26,171 nucleotides of DNA from an uncultured Eubacteriales bacterium (GCA_900552015.1 URXY01000028.1:1-26171); one strand, 5' to 3'. Counted from the stretch's first letter, positions 1 to 5,999 are shown. Numbers and translations: made by a program. The notes: generated by a model not told the origin, from the letters alone.

Positions 1-192
1 GGGATTGCGCTCCGCGGCAGCGCACGCGCCGCAGGCGCGCACGTTTGCGGAGCGAGAAGTGTTTTTTCTGACGCGCATGTCGTCAGAAAAAACGATTAAA
101 ATCATTTCTCGCCTGCGGGCGCGAAAGTCTGCGACGCTTGTAATATTTGCGGGCGGCAAAGTCTGCGACGCGTTTGACGTGATCTGTGGGAG
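1..192. repeat. Structured intergenic stretch with inverted and direct repeats
   Basis: I see no convincing gene here. A perfect 13-bp inverted repeat (61-73 with 81-93, 7-base loop) is nested in an outer 7-bp repeat (GCGAGAA 52-58 with TTCTCGC 106-112). A further pair, CGCTCCGC 8-15 and GCGGAGCG 47-54, lies to the left. Two copies of AAAGTCTGCGACGC (124-137 and 158-171) lie 34 bases apart inside a roughly 24-base near-identical unit. The stem has T's on its 5' side and A's on its 3' side with no following T run, so it is not a normal terminator. The window edge cuts the region, so its full extent is unknown. Confidence 0.5.
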
Positions 193-1074
193 TTACTTCT
201 TTGCGGACTTTGGTGCGGGGGAGAGCTCGTTTAAGAGGGTGAAGCCTAAGATGAGGGCGCCGCCGATGACTTGGGTGACGGTCATGCTTTCACCGAGCAG
301 GGTGACGGAGACGAGGACGGCGACGAGAGGGTCGATGTAGCTTAAGATCGCGGCCTCCTGTCCGGGCAGCTCCTTGAGCGATGAGAAGTACATACAGTAC
401 GTGACGCCCGTGTGGACAAGGCCGACGATGAGAAGGTTCACCCAGCCGATAGTGTTCAGCGAGCCGAGCGTGATGCCGCTCGTCGAGAGCACATAGGGGA
501 TGAGCACGACGATGGCGGACAAAAACTGCAAAAATGTGCGGTGGATGCCGTCGACCTGATGGATGGACTTGTTGAGCAGGATGACAGTCGCGTAAAATAC
601 CGCCGCGCCGAGACCGAAGAGGATGCCCTTGAGATCATTCGCCCCGCGCGTGCCGCCGAGGCCGGTGATGAGCACAAGGCCGAGTGTGGACATCACAAAG
701 CAGAGAAATTTCTTTCCTGTCAGCTTTTCATGGAAGAGGATGGGGCAGACGAGCGTGACGATGACGGGCGCGAAGTAATAGCTCAGTGTGGCGACGGAAA
801 CGCTCGTATAGCGGTAGGCCTCGAACAGTAAGATCCAGTTCACGCCCATCGCCGCGCCGGAGAGGAGCAGCAGCGGCACCTCTTTTTTGATGTGCGCGAA
901 GGGGATATTCTGCTTGCTGATCAGTAAGTATACGCCGATGAGCAGCGCGGCAAGCACCGCGCGGTACAGGGCGAGCTCACCGGATGAGACGGGGATATTG
1001 CGCACAAAAAGCCCCAGTGTGCCGAAGACGGTCATCGAGACGATGAGCATCCAGCGTGGGTCAAGTTTTTTCAT
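193..1074 (-). CDS. EamA/DMT-family transporter
   Basis: This is a predicted inner-membrane permease of the drug/metabolite transporter superfamily; the substrate cannot be told from sequence. The 293-residue protein is almost entirely hydrophobic, with about ten membrane segments in two EamA halves. Typical family stretches are the N-terminal MLIVSMTVFGTLGLFVR and the second-half ending LGESMTVTQVIGGALILGF. The frame is open further upstream to 1215, but that part crosses a terminator and a promoter. I chose the ATG at 1074 because GAGG lies 7 bases before it; the ATG at 1077 directly before it is the alternative. It has its own promoter (1123-1151) and no clear terminator downstream. Confidence 0.88.
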   Translation of the reverse strand: MKKLDPRWMLIVSMTVFGTLGLFVRNIPVSSGELALYRAVLAALLIGVYLLISKQNIPFAHIKKEVPLLLLSGAAMGVNWILLFEAYRYTSVSVATLSYYFAPVIVTLVCPILFHEKLTGKKFLCFVMSTLGLVLITGLGGTRGANDLKGILFGLGAAVFYATVILLNKSIHQVDGIHRTFLQFLSAIVVLIPYVLSTSGITLGSLNTIGWVNLLIVGLVHTGVTYCMYFSSLKELPGQEAAILSYIDPLVAVLVSVTLLGESMTVTQVIGGALILGFTLLNELSPAPKSAKK

Positions 1075-1122
1075 CATAATACCTCGCGATCGGACAGAAT
1101 ATGCAGACGGTAGATGCCGTCC

Positions 1123-1151
1123 ATCATAGCACGCGCAATGTGCGACGTCAA
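1123..1151 (-). promoter_or_regulatory. Sigma-A-type promoter of the EamA transporter gene
   Basis: On the minus strand TTGACG (1146-1151) is followed after exactly 17 bases by TATGAT (1123-1128), about 45 bases before the chosen start. The predicted leader contains a small hairpin, GACGG-CATCTA-CCGTC. Confidence 0.75.
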
Positions 1152-1173
1152 TTCCTGCCGGAGAAAAAGGTGC

Positions 1174-1210
1174 ATAAAAAACCGCCCGAAAGATAGCATC
1201 TTTCGGGCGG
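1174..1210 (-). terminator. Intrinsic terminator of the CDP-alcohol phosphatidyltransferase gene
   Basis: A perfect 13-bp stem (1182-1194 with 1198-1210, loop of 3) is followed on the minus strand by a run of T's. It lies 25 bases after the stop codon of the gene ending at 1235. Confidence 0.9.
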
Positions 1211-1234
1211 CCCACAGGGGAGAGAGGGAGGGTA

Positions 1235-1867
1235 TCATCGTGTCATCATGCGCAGCAGCGCAAGAAACTCGGCAAAGCCGAGGGCGGCGGCAAGCGCCAC
1301 GCCGCGAAGGCCGATCTTCTTCACATGCAGCGGTGTGATATACAGCACGCCGAGCAGAAACGCGCCAAGCGCATAAAAGAGCGCGCAGCTATGGCCGGAA
1401 TAGAGCGCAAGCAGATAAAAAAGCGGCATCGCGAATGCCGATGCCGTGACCGGCACGCCGAGGTAGTAGGCGCGGTTTTCATTCGTCTTGTCCTGCCGCT
1501 CCTCCTCACTCACGTTGAAGTAGGCGAGGCGAATGAGCGCGCAGAGTGCGAAGAACGACATCGTCGCGAGGAACCACAGGGCATCGCAGCCCGTCGACCA
1601 GCCGATGGCGGCGGGCAGCACACCAAAGCAGACGAGGTCGTTGAGCGAATCGATCTGGATGCCGAAGCGCTTTTCCTGCTCGGTGCGGTCCTTTTTCGTG
1701 CGGGCGATGCGTCCGTCGAACGCATCGAGAAGCCCTGTGAGCATCAGACACAGCATGGCCGCGAGCGGCTTTGCCTGCGCGGCGGCATAGATGCCGCCAA
1801 GGCCCAGCAGCAGCGCAAGATAGGTCGCGACAACGGTATAGTCGTAAACTCCGATCATAAGAAACAT
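1235..1867 (-). CDS. pssA: CDP-alcohol phosphatidyltransferase, probably phosphatidylserine synthase
   Basis: This integral membrane enzyme probably transfers a phosphatidyl group from CDP-diacylglycerol to serine, the first step to phosphatidylethanolamine. The catalytic motif is visible: D48-x2-D51-G-x2-A-R, then G69-x3-D73-x3-D77, the metal- and CDP-binding residues of the family. The gap between the AR pair and the glycine is 12 residues instead of the usual 8-9 (TKKDRTEQEKRF). About six hydrophobic segments and a length of 210 residues fit the family. The acceptor alcohol is an inference. The start is uncertain: the ATG at 1858 (MIGVYDY) has GGGATG 6 bases upstream and is as good as the one given. 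It is transcribed from its own promoter and ends in a strong terminator. Confidence 0.85.
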   Translation of the reverse strand: MFLMIGVYDYTVVATYLALLLGLGGIYAAAQAKPLAAMLCLMLTGLLDAFDGRIARTKKDRTEQEKRFGIQIDSLNDLVCFGVLPAAIGWSTGCDALWFLATMSFFALCALIRLAYFNVSEEERQDKTNENRAYYLGVPVTASAFAMPLFYLLALYSGHSCALFYALGAFLLGVLYITPLHVKKIGLRGVALAAALGFAEFLALLRMMTR

Positions 1868-1894
1868 CCCATCGTGGTTGGATGAGATGATGAT

Positions 1895-1923
1895 ATCATA
1901 CCGCGGCGGGAAAGCACAGTTAA
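1895..1923 (-). promoter_or_regulatory. Probable sigma-A promoter of the phosphatidyltransferase gene
   Basis: On the minus strand TTAACT (1918-1923) precedes TATGAT (1895-1900) with a 17-base spacer, in the 69-base gap before the gene. The -35 element matches 4 of 6 consensus bases. Confidence 0.55.
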
Positions 1924-1936
1924 GAGCTTGCCAAGG

Positions 1937-3133
1937 TTATACGCCGCGCCGTGCGCGCTCGATGACGCGCGCAAAGCGCGCCTCGTCGTAGATGACCGGC
2001 ACAGGATAGACGGGGTTCGCCTCCTGAGCGGCCCATCGGGCCATGAGGGGGATATCCTCATCGCGGATGCAGTCGAACCGGTCGGGGATATTCATGTGGG
2101 CGTTCATTGCGCGGATCTCGGCGATGAACGCCTTGGCGCGCGTCGCTTCCGTGTCGCCCTTGAGACCAAGGAGCCTGGCAAGGTGCGCAAGGCGGGGATA
2201 GGCCGCCGCACCGTAATCCTCGAGCACGAGTGGCAGGAGCACAGCGTTCGCAAGGCCGTGCGGTACGCCGTAGAGGCCGCCGAGCGTGTGGGCGATGGCG
2301 TGCACGTTGCCGACGCTCGCGCGCGTAAAGGCCGCGCCCGCGTCGAACGACGCCTGCAGCATCGCCGCGCGGTCGTCAAGGGATGCACCGTCGCGGTACG
2401 CGCGCTCCAGGTGCGCAAAAATGGCCACGACCGCGCTTTCCGCGAGCGCGCGGGTCATGCCGGTGTTGTAGAAGCGGCTCAAATACGCCTCCACCGCGTG
2501 CGTCAGCGCGTCCATGCCGGTCTCCGCCGTGATGCGCGGGGGAAGGCCAGTGGACAGTGTGGGGTCTAAGATCGCGTAGCGCGGGATGAGGCAGAGGTCG
2601 GAGATGGCATACTTGTGGTGTCCGTCCGTCACCACGGCGGCGATGGTCGTCTCCGACCCGGTCCCTGCCGTGGTCGGAACGGCGATGAGCGGCGGCACGC
2701 GGCGGCGGACCTTCAGCAGCCCGCCGAGCTGGGGGACGGTCTTCTCAGGGCGCGCAAGGCGCGCCGCGGCGGCCTTGGCCGCGTCCATCGGCGAACCGCC
2801 GCCGATGACGAGGAAGCAGTCGCACCGGTCGAGCCGATACTGCGAGGCGATCCTTTCTACCGTCTCGACCGACGGGTCCGTCTCGACAGCGGAGAAGATG
2901 GAGAGCAGGATATCCTGCTCGTCGAGTGTTTCCTGCAAGGCGCGGAAGTGCTCGTCCGCGCACTGGCGGCGGCTCGCGACGACGAACGGGCGGCGCAGCC
3001 CGTTTTCCCGCAAAATGTCCGCCGCACGAAGAAGGCTGCCGGGGCCCGCGTATACCTTCGGCCTGCGCCAGGGCAGAAAATGCGCGCCGACGGCAAAGCA
3101 GCACTGGAACGCGCGGCAGAAAAAAGTGTTCAT
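1937..3133 (-). CDS. Iron-containing (group III) alcohol dehydrogenase
   Basis: This is an NAD(P)-dependent oxidoreductase interconverting an alcohol and an aldehyde or ketone; the substrate is not predictable. The N-terminal dinucleotide-binding half shows GGGSPMDAAK (111-120) and PTTAGTGSE (153-161). The C-terminal metal half shows the four expected ligands D208 and H212 (GMDALTHAVEAY), H278 (GNVHAIAH) and H292 (PHGLANA); H282 occupies the active-site histidine position. The length of 398 residues is normal. The start is supported by AGAGGAG 7 bases upstream. The first 20 residues are unusually cysteine- and phenylalanine-rich, but the ribosome site fits only this ATG. It is a single gene with its own extended -10 promoter. 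Confidence 0.93.
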   Translation of the reverse strand: MNTFFCRAFQCCFAVGAHFLPWRRPKVYAGPGSLLRAADILRENGLRRPFVVASRRQCADEHFRALQETLDEQDILLSIFSAVETDPSVETVERIASQYRLDRCDCFLVIGGGSPMDAAKAAAARLARPEKTVPQLGGLLKVRRRVPPLIAVPTTAGTGSETTIAAVVTDGHHKYAISDLCLIPRYAILDPTLSTGLPPRITAETGMDALTHAVEAYLSRFYNTGMTRALAESAVVAIFAHLERAYRDGASLDDRAAMLQASFDAGAAFTRASVGNVHAIAHTLGGLYGVPHGLANAVLLPLVLEDYGAAAYPRLAHLARLLGLKGDTEATRAKAFIAEIRAMNAHMNIPDRFDCIRDEDIPLMARWAAQEANPVYPVPVIYDEARFARVIERARRGV

Positions 3134-3165
3134 AGGGGTTCTCCTCTTCTGAAAAATACAAGATC

Positions 3166-3174
3166 AGTATACCA
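3166..3174 (-). promoter_or_regulatory. Extended -10 promoter of the alcohol dehydrogenase gene
   Basis: On the minus strand TGG directly precedes TATACT (3166-3171), an extended -10 element. No good -35 box is visible at the right distance; the sequence there is T-rich. Confidence 0.5.
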
Positions 3175-3185
3175 CGGAAAAACGC

Positions 3186-3217
3186 ACAAAAAAGGGCGGG
3201 ACCTTCGTTCCGCCCTT
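3186..3217 (-). terminator. Intrinsic terminator of hpf
   Basis: The stem AAGGGCGG (3192-3199 with 3210-3217, extendable by a GU and an AU pair) is followed by TTTTTT on the minus strand, 20 bases after the hpf stop codon. Confidence 0.88.
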
Positions 3218-3237
3218 CTGTATGCTCTTTTTACGGC

Positions 3238-3789
3238 TTATTCCTCGTCATCCTCGGTCTCGATGAGGCCGTAGCCGCCGTTGTTGCGGCGGTAAACGAC
3301 GCAGATCGCGTCAGCAAGATCGGTGTTGCGGAAGACGAAGAAGCTGTGGCCCAGCAGGTTCATCTGCAAAATGGCCTCCTCGGCGCTCATGGGCTTGACG
3401 GTGAAGCGCTTGGTGCGCACGATGTCGAACTCGCTCTCCTCGTGCGTCTCGAATTCCTCGGGAAACTCCGGCAGCACGGCCTCGGCACGCAGGTTCTTGG
3501 CAAGGCGGGTCTTGTTCTTGCGGATCTTGCGCTCGATCTGGGCCGTGGCCTCGTCGATCGCGCCGCGCATATCGCCGTCCGGGTCCTCACACACCGCACG
3601 GAACAGCGTACCATTGGCGCCGCGGAGCATGATCTCGGCGACACAGCGGTTCTTCTTCTCAACAGAGAAGGTGACAGAAGCCTCGGGCTCCTCCTTGAAA
3701 AACTTCTCGAGCTTGCCGACCTTTTTCTCGGCATAGGCCTTGACGGAATCGTTCAGGGAGATCTTTTTGCAGGTGTAGGTGAATTTCAT
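3238..3789 (-). CDS. hpf: Ribosome hibernation promoting factor, long form
   Basis: This protein binds 70S ribosomes and pairs them into inactive 100S dimers in stationary phase or stress. The 183-residue length places it in the long HPF class. The N-terminal beta-alpha-beta-beta-beta-alpha domain (about 1-100) starts MKFTYTCKKISLNDSVKAYA. The C-terminal dimerisation domain begins near residue 122 (FDIVRTKRFTVKPMSAEEAI) and contains the conserved GHSFFVFRN (147-155). The start is fixed by AAAGGAG upstream of the ATG at 3789; the longer open frame to 4023 crosses the promoter and is not coding. It is monocistronic, with a consensus promoter at 3860-3888 and its own terminator. Confidence 0.96.
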   Translation of the reverse strand: MKFTYTCKKISLNDSVKAYAEKKVGKLEKFFKEEPEASVTFSVEKKNRCVAEIMLRGANGTLFRAVCEDPDGDMRGAIDEATAQIERKIRKNKTRLAKNLRAEAVLPEFPEEFETHEESEFDIVRTKRFTVKPMSAEEAILQMNLLGHSFFVFRNTDLADAICVVYRRNNGGYGLIETEDDEE

Positions 3790-3859
3790 GATGTTGGCTC
3801 CTTTCGTTGGTGAGGAAGAGAAAGCGGGCGCCGGGGAGCGCTGCTGTTCTCTTTTCTGC

Positions 3860-3888
3860 ATTATAGCACGTATGGTCGGGAATATCAA
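3860..3888 (-). promoter_or_regulatory. Sigma-A promoter of hpf
   Basis: On the minus strand TTGATA (3883-3888), a 17-base spacer and a perfect TATAAT (3860-3865) give a start near 3853 and a leader of about 65 bases. I see no clear sigma-B or sigma-H element. Confidence 0.85.
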
Positions 3889-3988
3889 ATGAACGATGTG
3901 TAAAAATGGATTTTTTGTGCAAAAAGGCAAAAGTGTACGGCCGCGACCCATCTCGACAAAAGGCGGGGAGAAGCGACAAAAGCTCCCA

Positions 3989-4017
3989 TTGACGTTTGCG
4001 CGCGGGGCTTGTATCAT
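3989..4017 (+). promoter_or_regulatory. Orphan sigma-A promoter, divergent from hpf
   Basis: On the plus strand TTGACG (3989-3994), a 17-base spacer and TATCAT (4012-4017) make a good promoter, but no plus-strand gene follows. A terminator appears about 65 bases after the predicted start, suggesting a short RNA. Confidence 0.6.
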
Positions 4018-4024
4018 AAGCATC

Positions 4025-4090
4025 GGAAGCTTTCCAATATCCCACCCGTTTGAGCCGCGGCCGCAGAAATGCGGCGGCGGCCCCTTTTTT
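4025..4090 (+). ncRNA. Candidate small RNA of about 66 nt (unknown family)
   Basis: The stretch is bounded by a promoter (3989-4017) and an intrinsic terminator (4054-4090) on the same strand. No ATG or GTG frame with a ribosome site lies between them. The predicted RNA would start with a small hairpin, GGAA-GCU-UUCC, followed by a C-rich single-stranded piece (AAUAUCCCACCC) and the terminator hairpin. It lies divergent to hpf and convergent to divIC, which has its own terminator beside it. I do not recognise a known RNA family; expression is an inference. Confidence 0.45.
4054..4090 (+). terminator. Plus-strand intrinsic terminator of the candidate small RNA
   Basis: The stem of 4054-4065 with 4070-4081 has 11 pairs, one G-G mismatch and a GAAA loop. 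CCC and TTTTTT (4085-4090) follow. No other plus-strand gene lies upstream that would need it. Confidence 0.7.
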
Positions 4091-4095
4091 GTGCG

Positions 4096-4122
4096 AAAAA
4101 AGCGCCCGAAGCGGGCGCTTTT
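4096..4122 (-). terminator. Intrinsic terminator after divIC
   Basis: On the minus strand a 9-bp GC-rich stem (4112-4120 with 4100-4108, 3-base loop) is followed by a T run, 15 bases after the divIC stop. The flanking A's and T's could make it work in both directions. Confidence 0.88.
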
Positions 4123-4136
4123 GCGGCGTTGTATGC

Positions 4137-4442
4137 TCAGTTGCTCACATCGTAGAAGGACTTTTCACCCGGCGTCACGTAGCCGAGCTGGTCGCGCGCG
4201 AGCTCCTGCAAAAACTCAGGATCGTCGGCCTTTTCGAGGGCGGAGGAGAGTGCGTCGTTCTCCTGCTTGGCGGAGTCGAGCTCGCTTTGCAGGCTCGTCA
4301 GCTCGTTCTGCGCCTGTTCGATCTGGGTCCGCAGATGGATGAGCTGCACGCCCACGAGAACGATCAGGACCGCGATGACGAGCATCGTCAGCGCGCTCGT
4401 GCGCTTTTTCGGTTTTGCCGGTGTTTTTGCCTCTCTCGCCAT
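4137..4442 (-). CDS. divIC: Septum formation initiator, DivIC/FtsB family
   Basis: This small bitopic division protein acts in the FtsB/FtsL/FtsQ (DivIC/FtsL/DivIB) complex. The 101 residues comprise a basic cytoplasmic tail (MAREAKTPAKPKKRT), one membrane segment (about residues 17-32, LTMLVIAVLIVLVGVQ), an extracellular coiled coil (about 35-73) and a C-terminal segment. That segment contains the family pattern ARDQLGYVTPGEKSFY. The start at 4442 is chosen because AAGGAGGGG lies 6 bases upstream; an ATG at 4499 in frame has no such site. It is the last gene of the yab cluster, as in Bacillus. The upstream yabQ frame runs 227 bases into it. Confidence 0.93.
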   Translation of the reverse strand: MAREAKTPAKPKKRTSALTMLVIAVLIVLVGVQLIHLRTQIEQAQNELTSLQSELDSAKQENDALSSALEKADDPEFLQELARDQLGYVTPGEKSFYDVSN

Positions 4443-4932
4443 GCTTTTCCCCTCCTTTTTTCCGCTTGCGGCGGCAAGAGCGCAGGGCACTGCGCTCATA
4501 CGCCTTTATTATAAGCCGCTTTTTGAAAAAAAGAAAGTATCTTTTGCAAAGTTTGGCAAGTTTACCATAAACCCGTCCCGCCGCGCGCAGCGGCGCGGCC
4601 AAAAGGGCGAGCAGTGAAAAGAGCACGCCTGCCCACACATCCCACAGCGGGCGGAAGAGCCGCGCGCAGACGGAGAAGTAGAAAAGCGCGCCGAGCAGCG
4701 CCGAAACGATCATATAGAGCCGCAGCTCGCCCCCGCCCACGCGCAGGGAAAAGAGAAAGACGAGCAGCGCGAAGAGCGCGCAGTACAGCGTGTCGCAGAG
4801 CGGCGTGAGAAAGGCAAGACCGCGCCGCTTCAGGCGCACGGCGCGCAGAAGGTCGTAGGCGAGCGCGAGCGAAAAGCCGAGCAGGAGCGAGGAAGCGAAC
4901 CCCTGCGCCTGCACCGTGAGCGTGAAGCCCAT
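4216..4932 (-). CDS. yabQ: Spore cortex biosynthesis protein YabQ, with long out-of-frame overlap into divIC
   Basis: YabQ is a mother-cell membrane protein needed for spore cortex formation. Residues 1 to about 125 carry several hydrophobic segments and the typical start (LLLGFSLALAYDLLRAVRL, then DTLYCALFALLVFLFSLRVGGGELR). The first part to about residue 143 (FFKKRLIIK) looks like the complete normal protein. From there the frame continues for almost 100 residues with an arginine-rich sequence that lies over divIC in another frame and looks non-native. Both other frames stop near 4500-4510. Either the gene really has this tail, or a frameshift at the A7/T7 run 4526-4532 hides a natural stop. 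The start at 4932 is 3 bases from the yabP stop. Confidence 0.8.
   Translation of the reverse strand: MGFTLTVQAQGFASSLLLGFSLALAYDLLRAVRLKRRGLAFLTPLCDTLYCALFALLVFLFSLRVGGGELRLYMIVSALLGALFYFSVCARLFRPLWDVWAGVLFSLLALLAAPLRAAGRVYGKLAKLCKRYFLFFKKRLIIKAYERSALRSCRRKRKKGGEKHGERGKNTGKTEKAHERADDARHRGPDRSRGRAAHPSADPDRTGAERADEPAKRARLRQAGERRTLLRPRKGRRS
4508..4513 (-). promoter_or_regulatory. Possible vegetative -10 element for divIC
   Basis: A perfect minus-strand TATAAT lies at 4508-4513, about 66 bases before divIC. At the 17-base distance the -35 region reads TTTCTT, a poor match. A separate promoter would make sense because the genes just upstream are sporulation genes. Confidence 0.35.
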
Positions 4933-4935
4933 GCC

Positions 4936-5217
4936 TCAGCCCCCGAGCAGGCGCGAGAGGAAGCCGCCGCGGCTCGCGGGCGCGTCCTCAAAGGCGAGGG
5001 AGTCGATGCGCCCATCCACGTGCAGCTCGCCGCCGTCGAGACTGAGCTTGCCGATGTGGAGGTTTTCGCCCGTGACGACGAGCACGCCCTCGCTCGTGTT
5101 CATCACGATCTCGTTCTCGTCGAAGCGGTCCACATCCTCCACGCCCGAAACGCTCAAATGCTCGCGGCCGCTCAGCTCGATGCGCTGGGGAGAAGCGGGG
5201 GAAAGATCATATGTCAT
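4936..5217 (-). CDS. yabP: Sporulation protein YabP
   Basis: A small 93-residue protein of the YabP/YqfC family, required for sporulation and made in the mother cell. The beta-rich body shows the family pattern: RIELSGREHLSVSGVEDVD (about 12-30), then EIVMNTSEGVLVVTGENLHIGKLSLDGGELHVDGRIDSL. The C-terminus ends hydrophobic-basic (GGFLSRLLGG). I took the ATG at 5217 (AAAGGATGG 7 bases upstream) rather than the open start at 5271, which lies inside a terminator hairpin. It is co-transcribed with yabQ, probably from the sigma-E-like promoter at 5272-5300. Confidence 0.9.
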   Translation of the reverse strand: MTYDLSPASPQRIELSGREHLSVSGVEDVDRFDENEIVMNTSEGVLVVTGENLHIGKLSLDGGELHVDGRIDSLAFEDAPASRGGFLSRLLGG

Positions 5218-5247
5218 AGCCGAACCATCCTTTCGCTTGCGGAGCGC

Positions 5248-5289
5248 GAAAAAACGCGCCCTCCATACCACAATGTATGAAGGGCGCGT
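5248..5289 (-). terminator. Intrinsic terminator between rqcP and yabP
   Basis: A 15-base stem with one mismatch (5275-5289 with 5254-5268, 6-base loop) is followed by TTTTTT on the minus strand. It would stop vegetative transcription coming from rqcP before yabP. The -10 of a sporulation promoter lies in its 5' arm. Confidence 0.88.
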
Positions 5290-5300
5290 CCGGAATAGTA
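5272..5300 (-). promoter_or_regulatory. Sigma-E-type (mother-cell) promoter for yabPQ
   Basis: On the minus strand CATACATT (5272-5279) matches the sigma-E -10 consensus CATACAnT. After 14 bases of spacer, TACTATT (5294-5300) matches 6 of 7 positions of the -35 KMATATT. Transcription would start near 5265, inside the terminator hairpin. That gives a leader of about 48 bases that lacks the hairpin's 5' arm. YabP and YabQ are known sigma-E-regulon products in Bacillus. Confidence 0.65.
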
Positions 5301-5304
5301 CGCC

Positions 5305-5556
5305 TCAGTCCTGCGCGCTTATCTCGCGGTAGAGGAACGAAGCTTCGCTCTTGCCGGCATTTTCGGAAACGTCGAGCACCTCGACCGCGAGCGTGCGCTC
5401 GCCGAAGTGCACCGCGATCACGTCGCCGATCTTCACGTCGTAGGACGCGCGGGCGACCTTGCCGTTGACCGTGATGCGGCCGCCGTCGCAGGCCTCGTTG
5501 GCGACGGTGCGGCGTTTGATGAGACGCGAGACCTTGAGATACTTGTCGAGCCGCAT
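5305..5556 (-). CDS. rqcP: RqcP (YabO), S4-domain ribosome quality control factor
   Basis: This small RNA-binding protein acts with RqcH on stalled 50S subunits to add C-terminal alanine tails. Nearly all of its 83 residues form the S4 fold: MRLDKYLKVSRLIKRRTVANEAC (1-23), GGRITVNGKVARASYDVKIGDVIAV (25-49), then a short strand and a charged tail. The heat-shock protein Hsp15 is the other S4 family of this size, but the position between mazG/HU and yabP is that of Bacillus yabO. AAAGGAGG precedes the start. A terminator follows directly. Confidence 0.93.
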   Translation of the reverse strand: MRLDKYLKVSRLIKRRTVANEACDGGRITVNGKVARASYDVKIGDVIAVHFGERTLAVEVLDVSENAGKSEASFLYREISAQD

Positions 5557-5586
5557 GAAAGCTGCCTCCTTTTCAGATGGAAAGAA

Positions 5587-5613
5587 ACGAGCGGCGGCGC
5601 AGTGCGCCGCCGC
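5587..5613 (-). terminator. Possible terminator between HU and rqcP
   Basis: The stem GCGGCGGCGC (5591-5600 with 5604-5613, 3-base loop) lies 36 bases after the HU stop. On the minus strand it is followed by TCGTTTCTTTCC, an imperfect T tract, so it may only partly terminate or may stabilise the HU message end. Confidence 0.45.
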
Positions 5614-5648
5614 CTATTCTTAAAAAAGGCTTGTCCGCTTCGGGAGAT

Positions 5649-5924
5649 TTACTCCGCAACAGCGTCCTTGAAGGCCTTGCCGGCCTTGAAGGTCGGGACC
5701 TTGGAAGCGGCGATGGTGATGCTCTCCTTGGTCTTGGGGTTGCGGCCAGTGCGCTCAGCACGATGCTTGGTCTCGAAAGAACCGAAGCCGACGAGCTGGA
5801 CCTTTTCGTCGTTTTTCAGGGAGTCGATAATGGTGTCGAGGGCAGCGTTGATAACGACCTCAGATTCCTTCTTGGAAATGCTTGCTTTTTCTGCAACGGC
5901 AGCAATGAGTTCAGTCTTGTTCAT
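5649..5924 (-). CDS. hup: HU-family DNA-binding protein
   Basis: This is an abundant homodimeric nucleoid protein that bends DNA. Its 91 residues match the HU family throughout: MNKTELIAAVAEKASISKKE, VQLVGFGSFETKHRAERTGRNPKT (43-66) with the arm motif GRNPKT, and the C-terminal PTFKAGKAFKDAV. AGGAGG lies 9 bases before the start. It sits between mazG and rqcP, common in clostridia but not in Bacillus subtilis. The leader contains a hairpin (CCGGAA/TTCCGG, 5949-5967). I could not find a good -35/-10 pair, though high independent expression would be expected. Confidence 0.97.
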   Translation of the reverse strand: MNKTELIAAVAEKASISKKESEVVINAALDTIIDSLKNDEKVQLVGFGSFETKHRAERTGRNPKTKESITIAASKVPTFKAGKAFKDAVAE

Positions 5925-5975
5925 CGTTTGATCCTCCTGATAGTTGATCCGGAATGGGGTCTTCCGGGGGTGTAT

Positions 5976-5999
5976 GACAAAAGGCGAGCTCGCCCTTGA
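5976..5999 (-). terminator. Weak terminator-like hairpin after mazG
   Basis: On the minus strand AAGGGCG-AGCT-CGCCTTTT follows the mazG stop at once. The stem is short (4 plus 3 pairs around a bulge) and the T run is four long, so termination would be partial at best. Confidence 0.3.

Noticed and set aside
5..340. Plus-strand open frame of 111 codons at the left edge
   Set aside because: It runs across the hairpins and then antisense into the EamA gene, without a ribosome site or recognisable sequence.
5973..5980. CATACACC before HU as another sigma-E -10
   Set aside because: No -35 element resembling KMATATT is found at 13-15 bases, and HU is not expected to be sporulation-specific.
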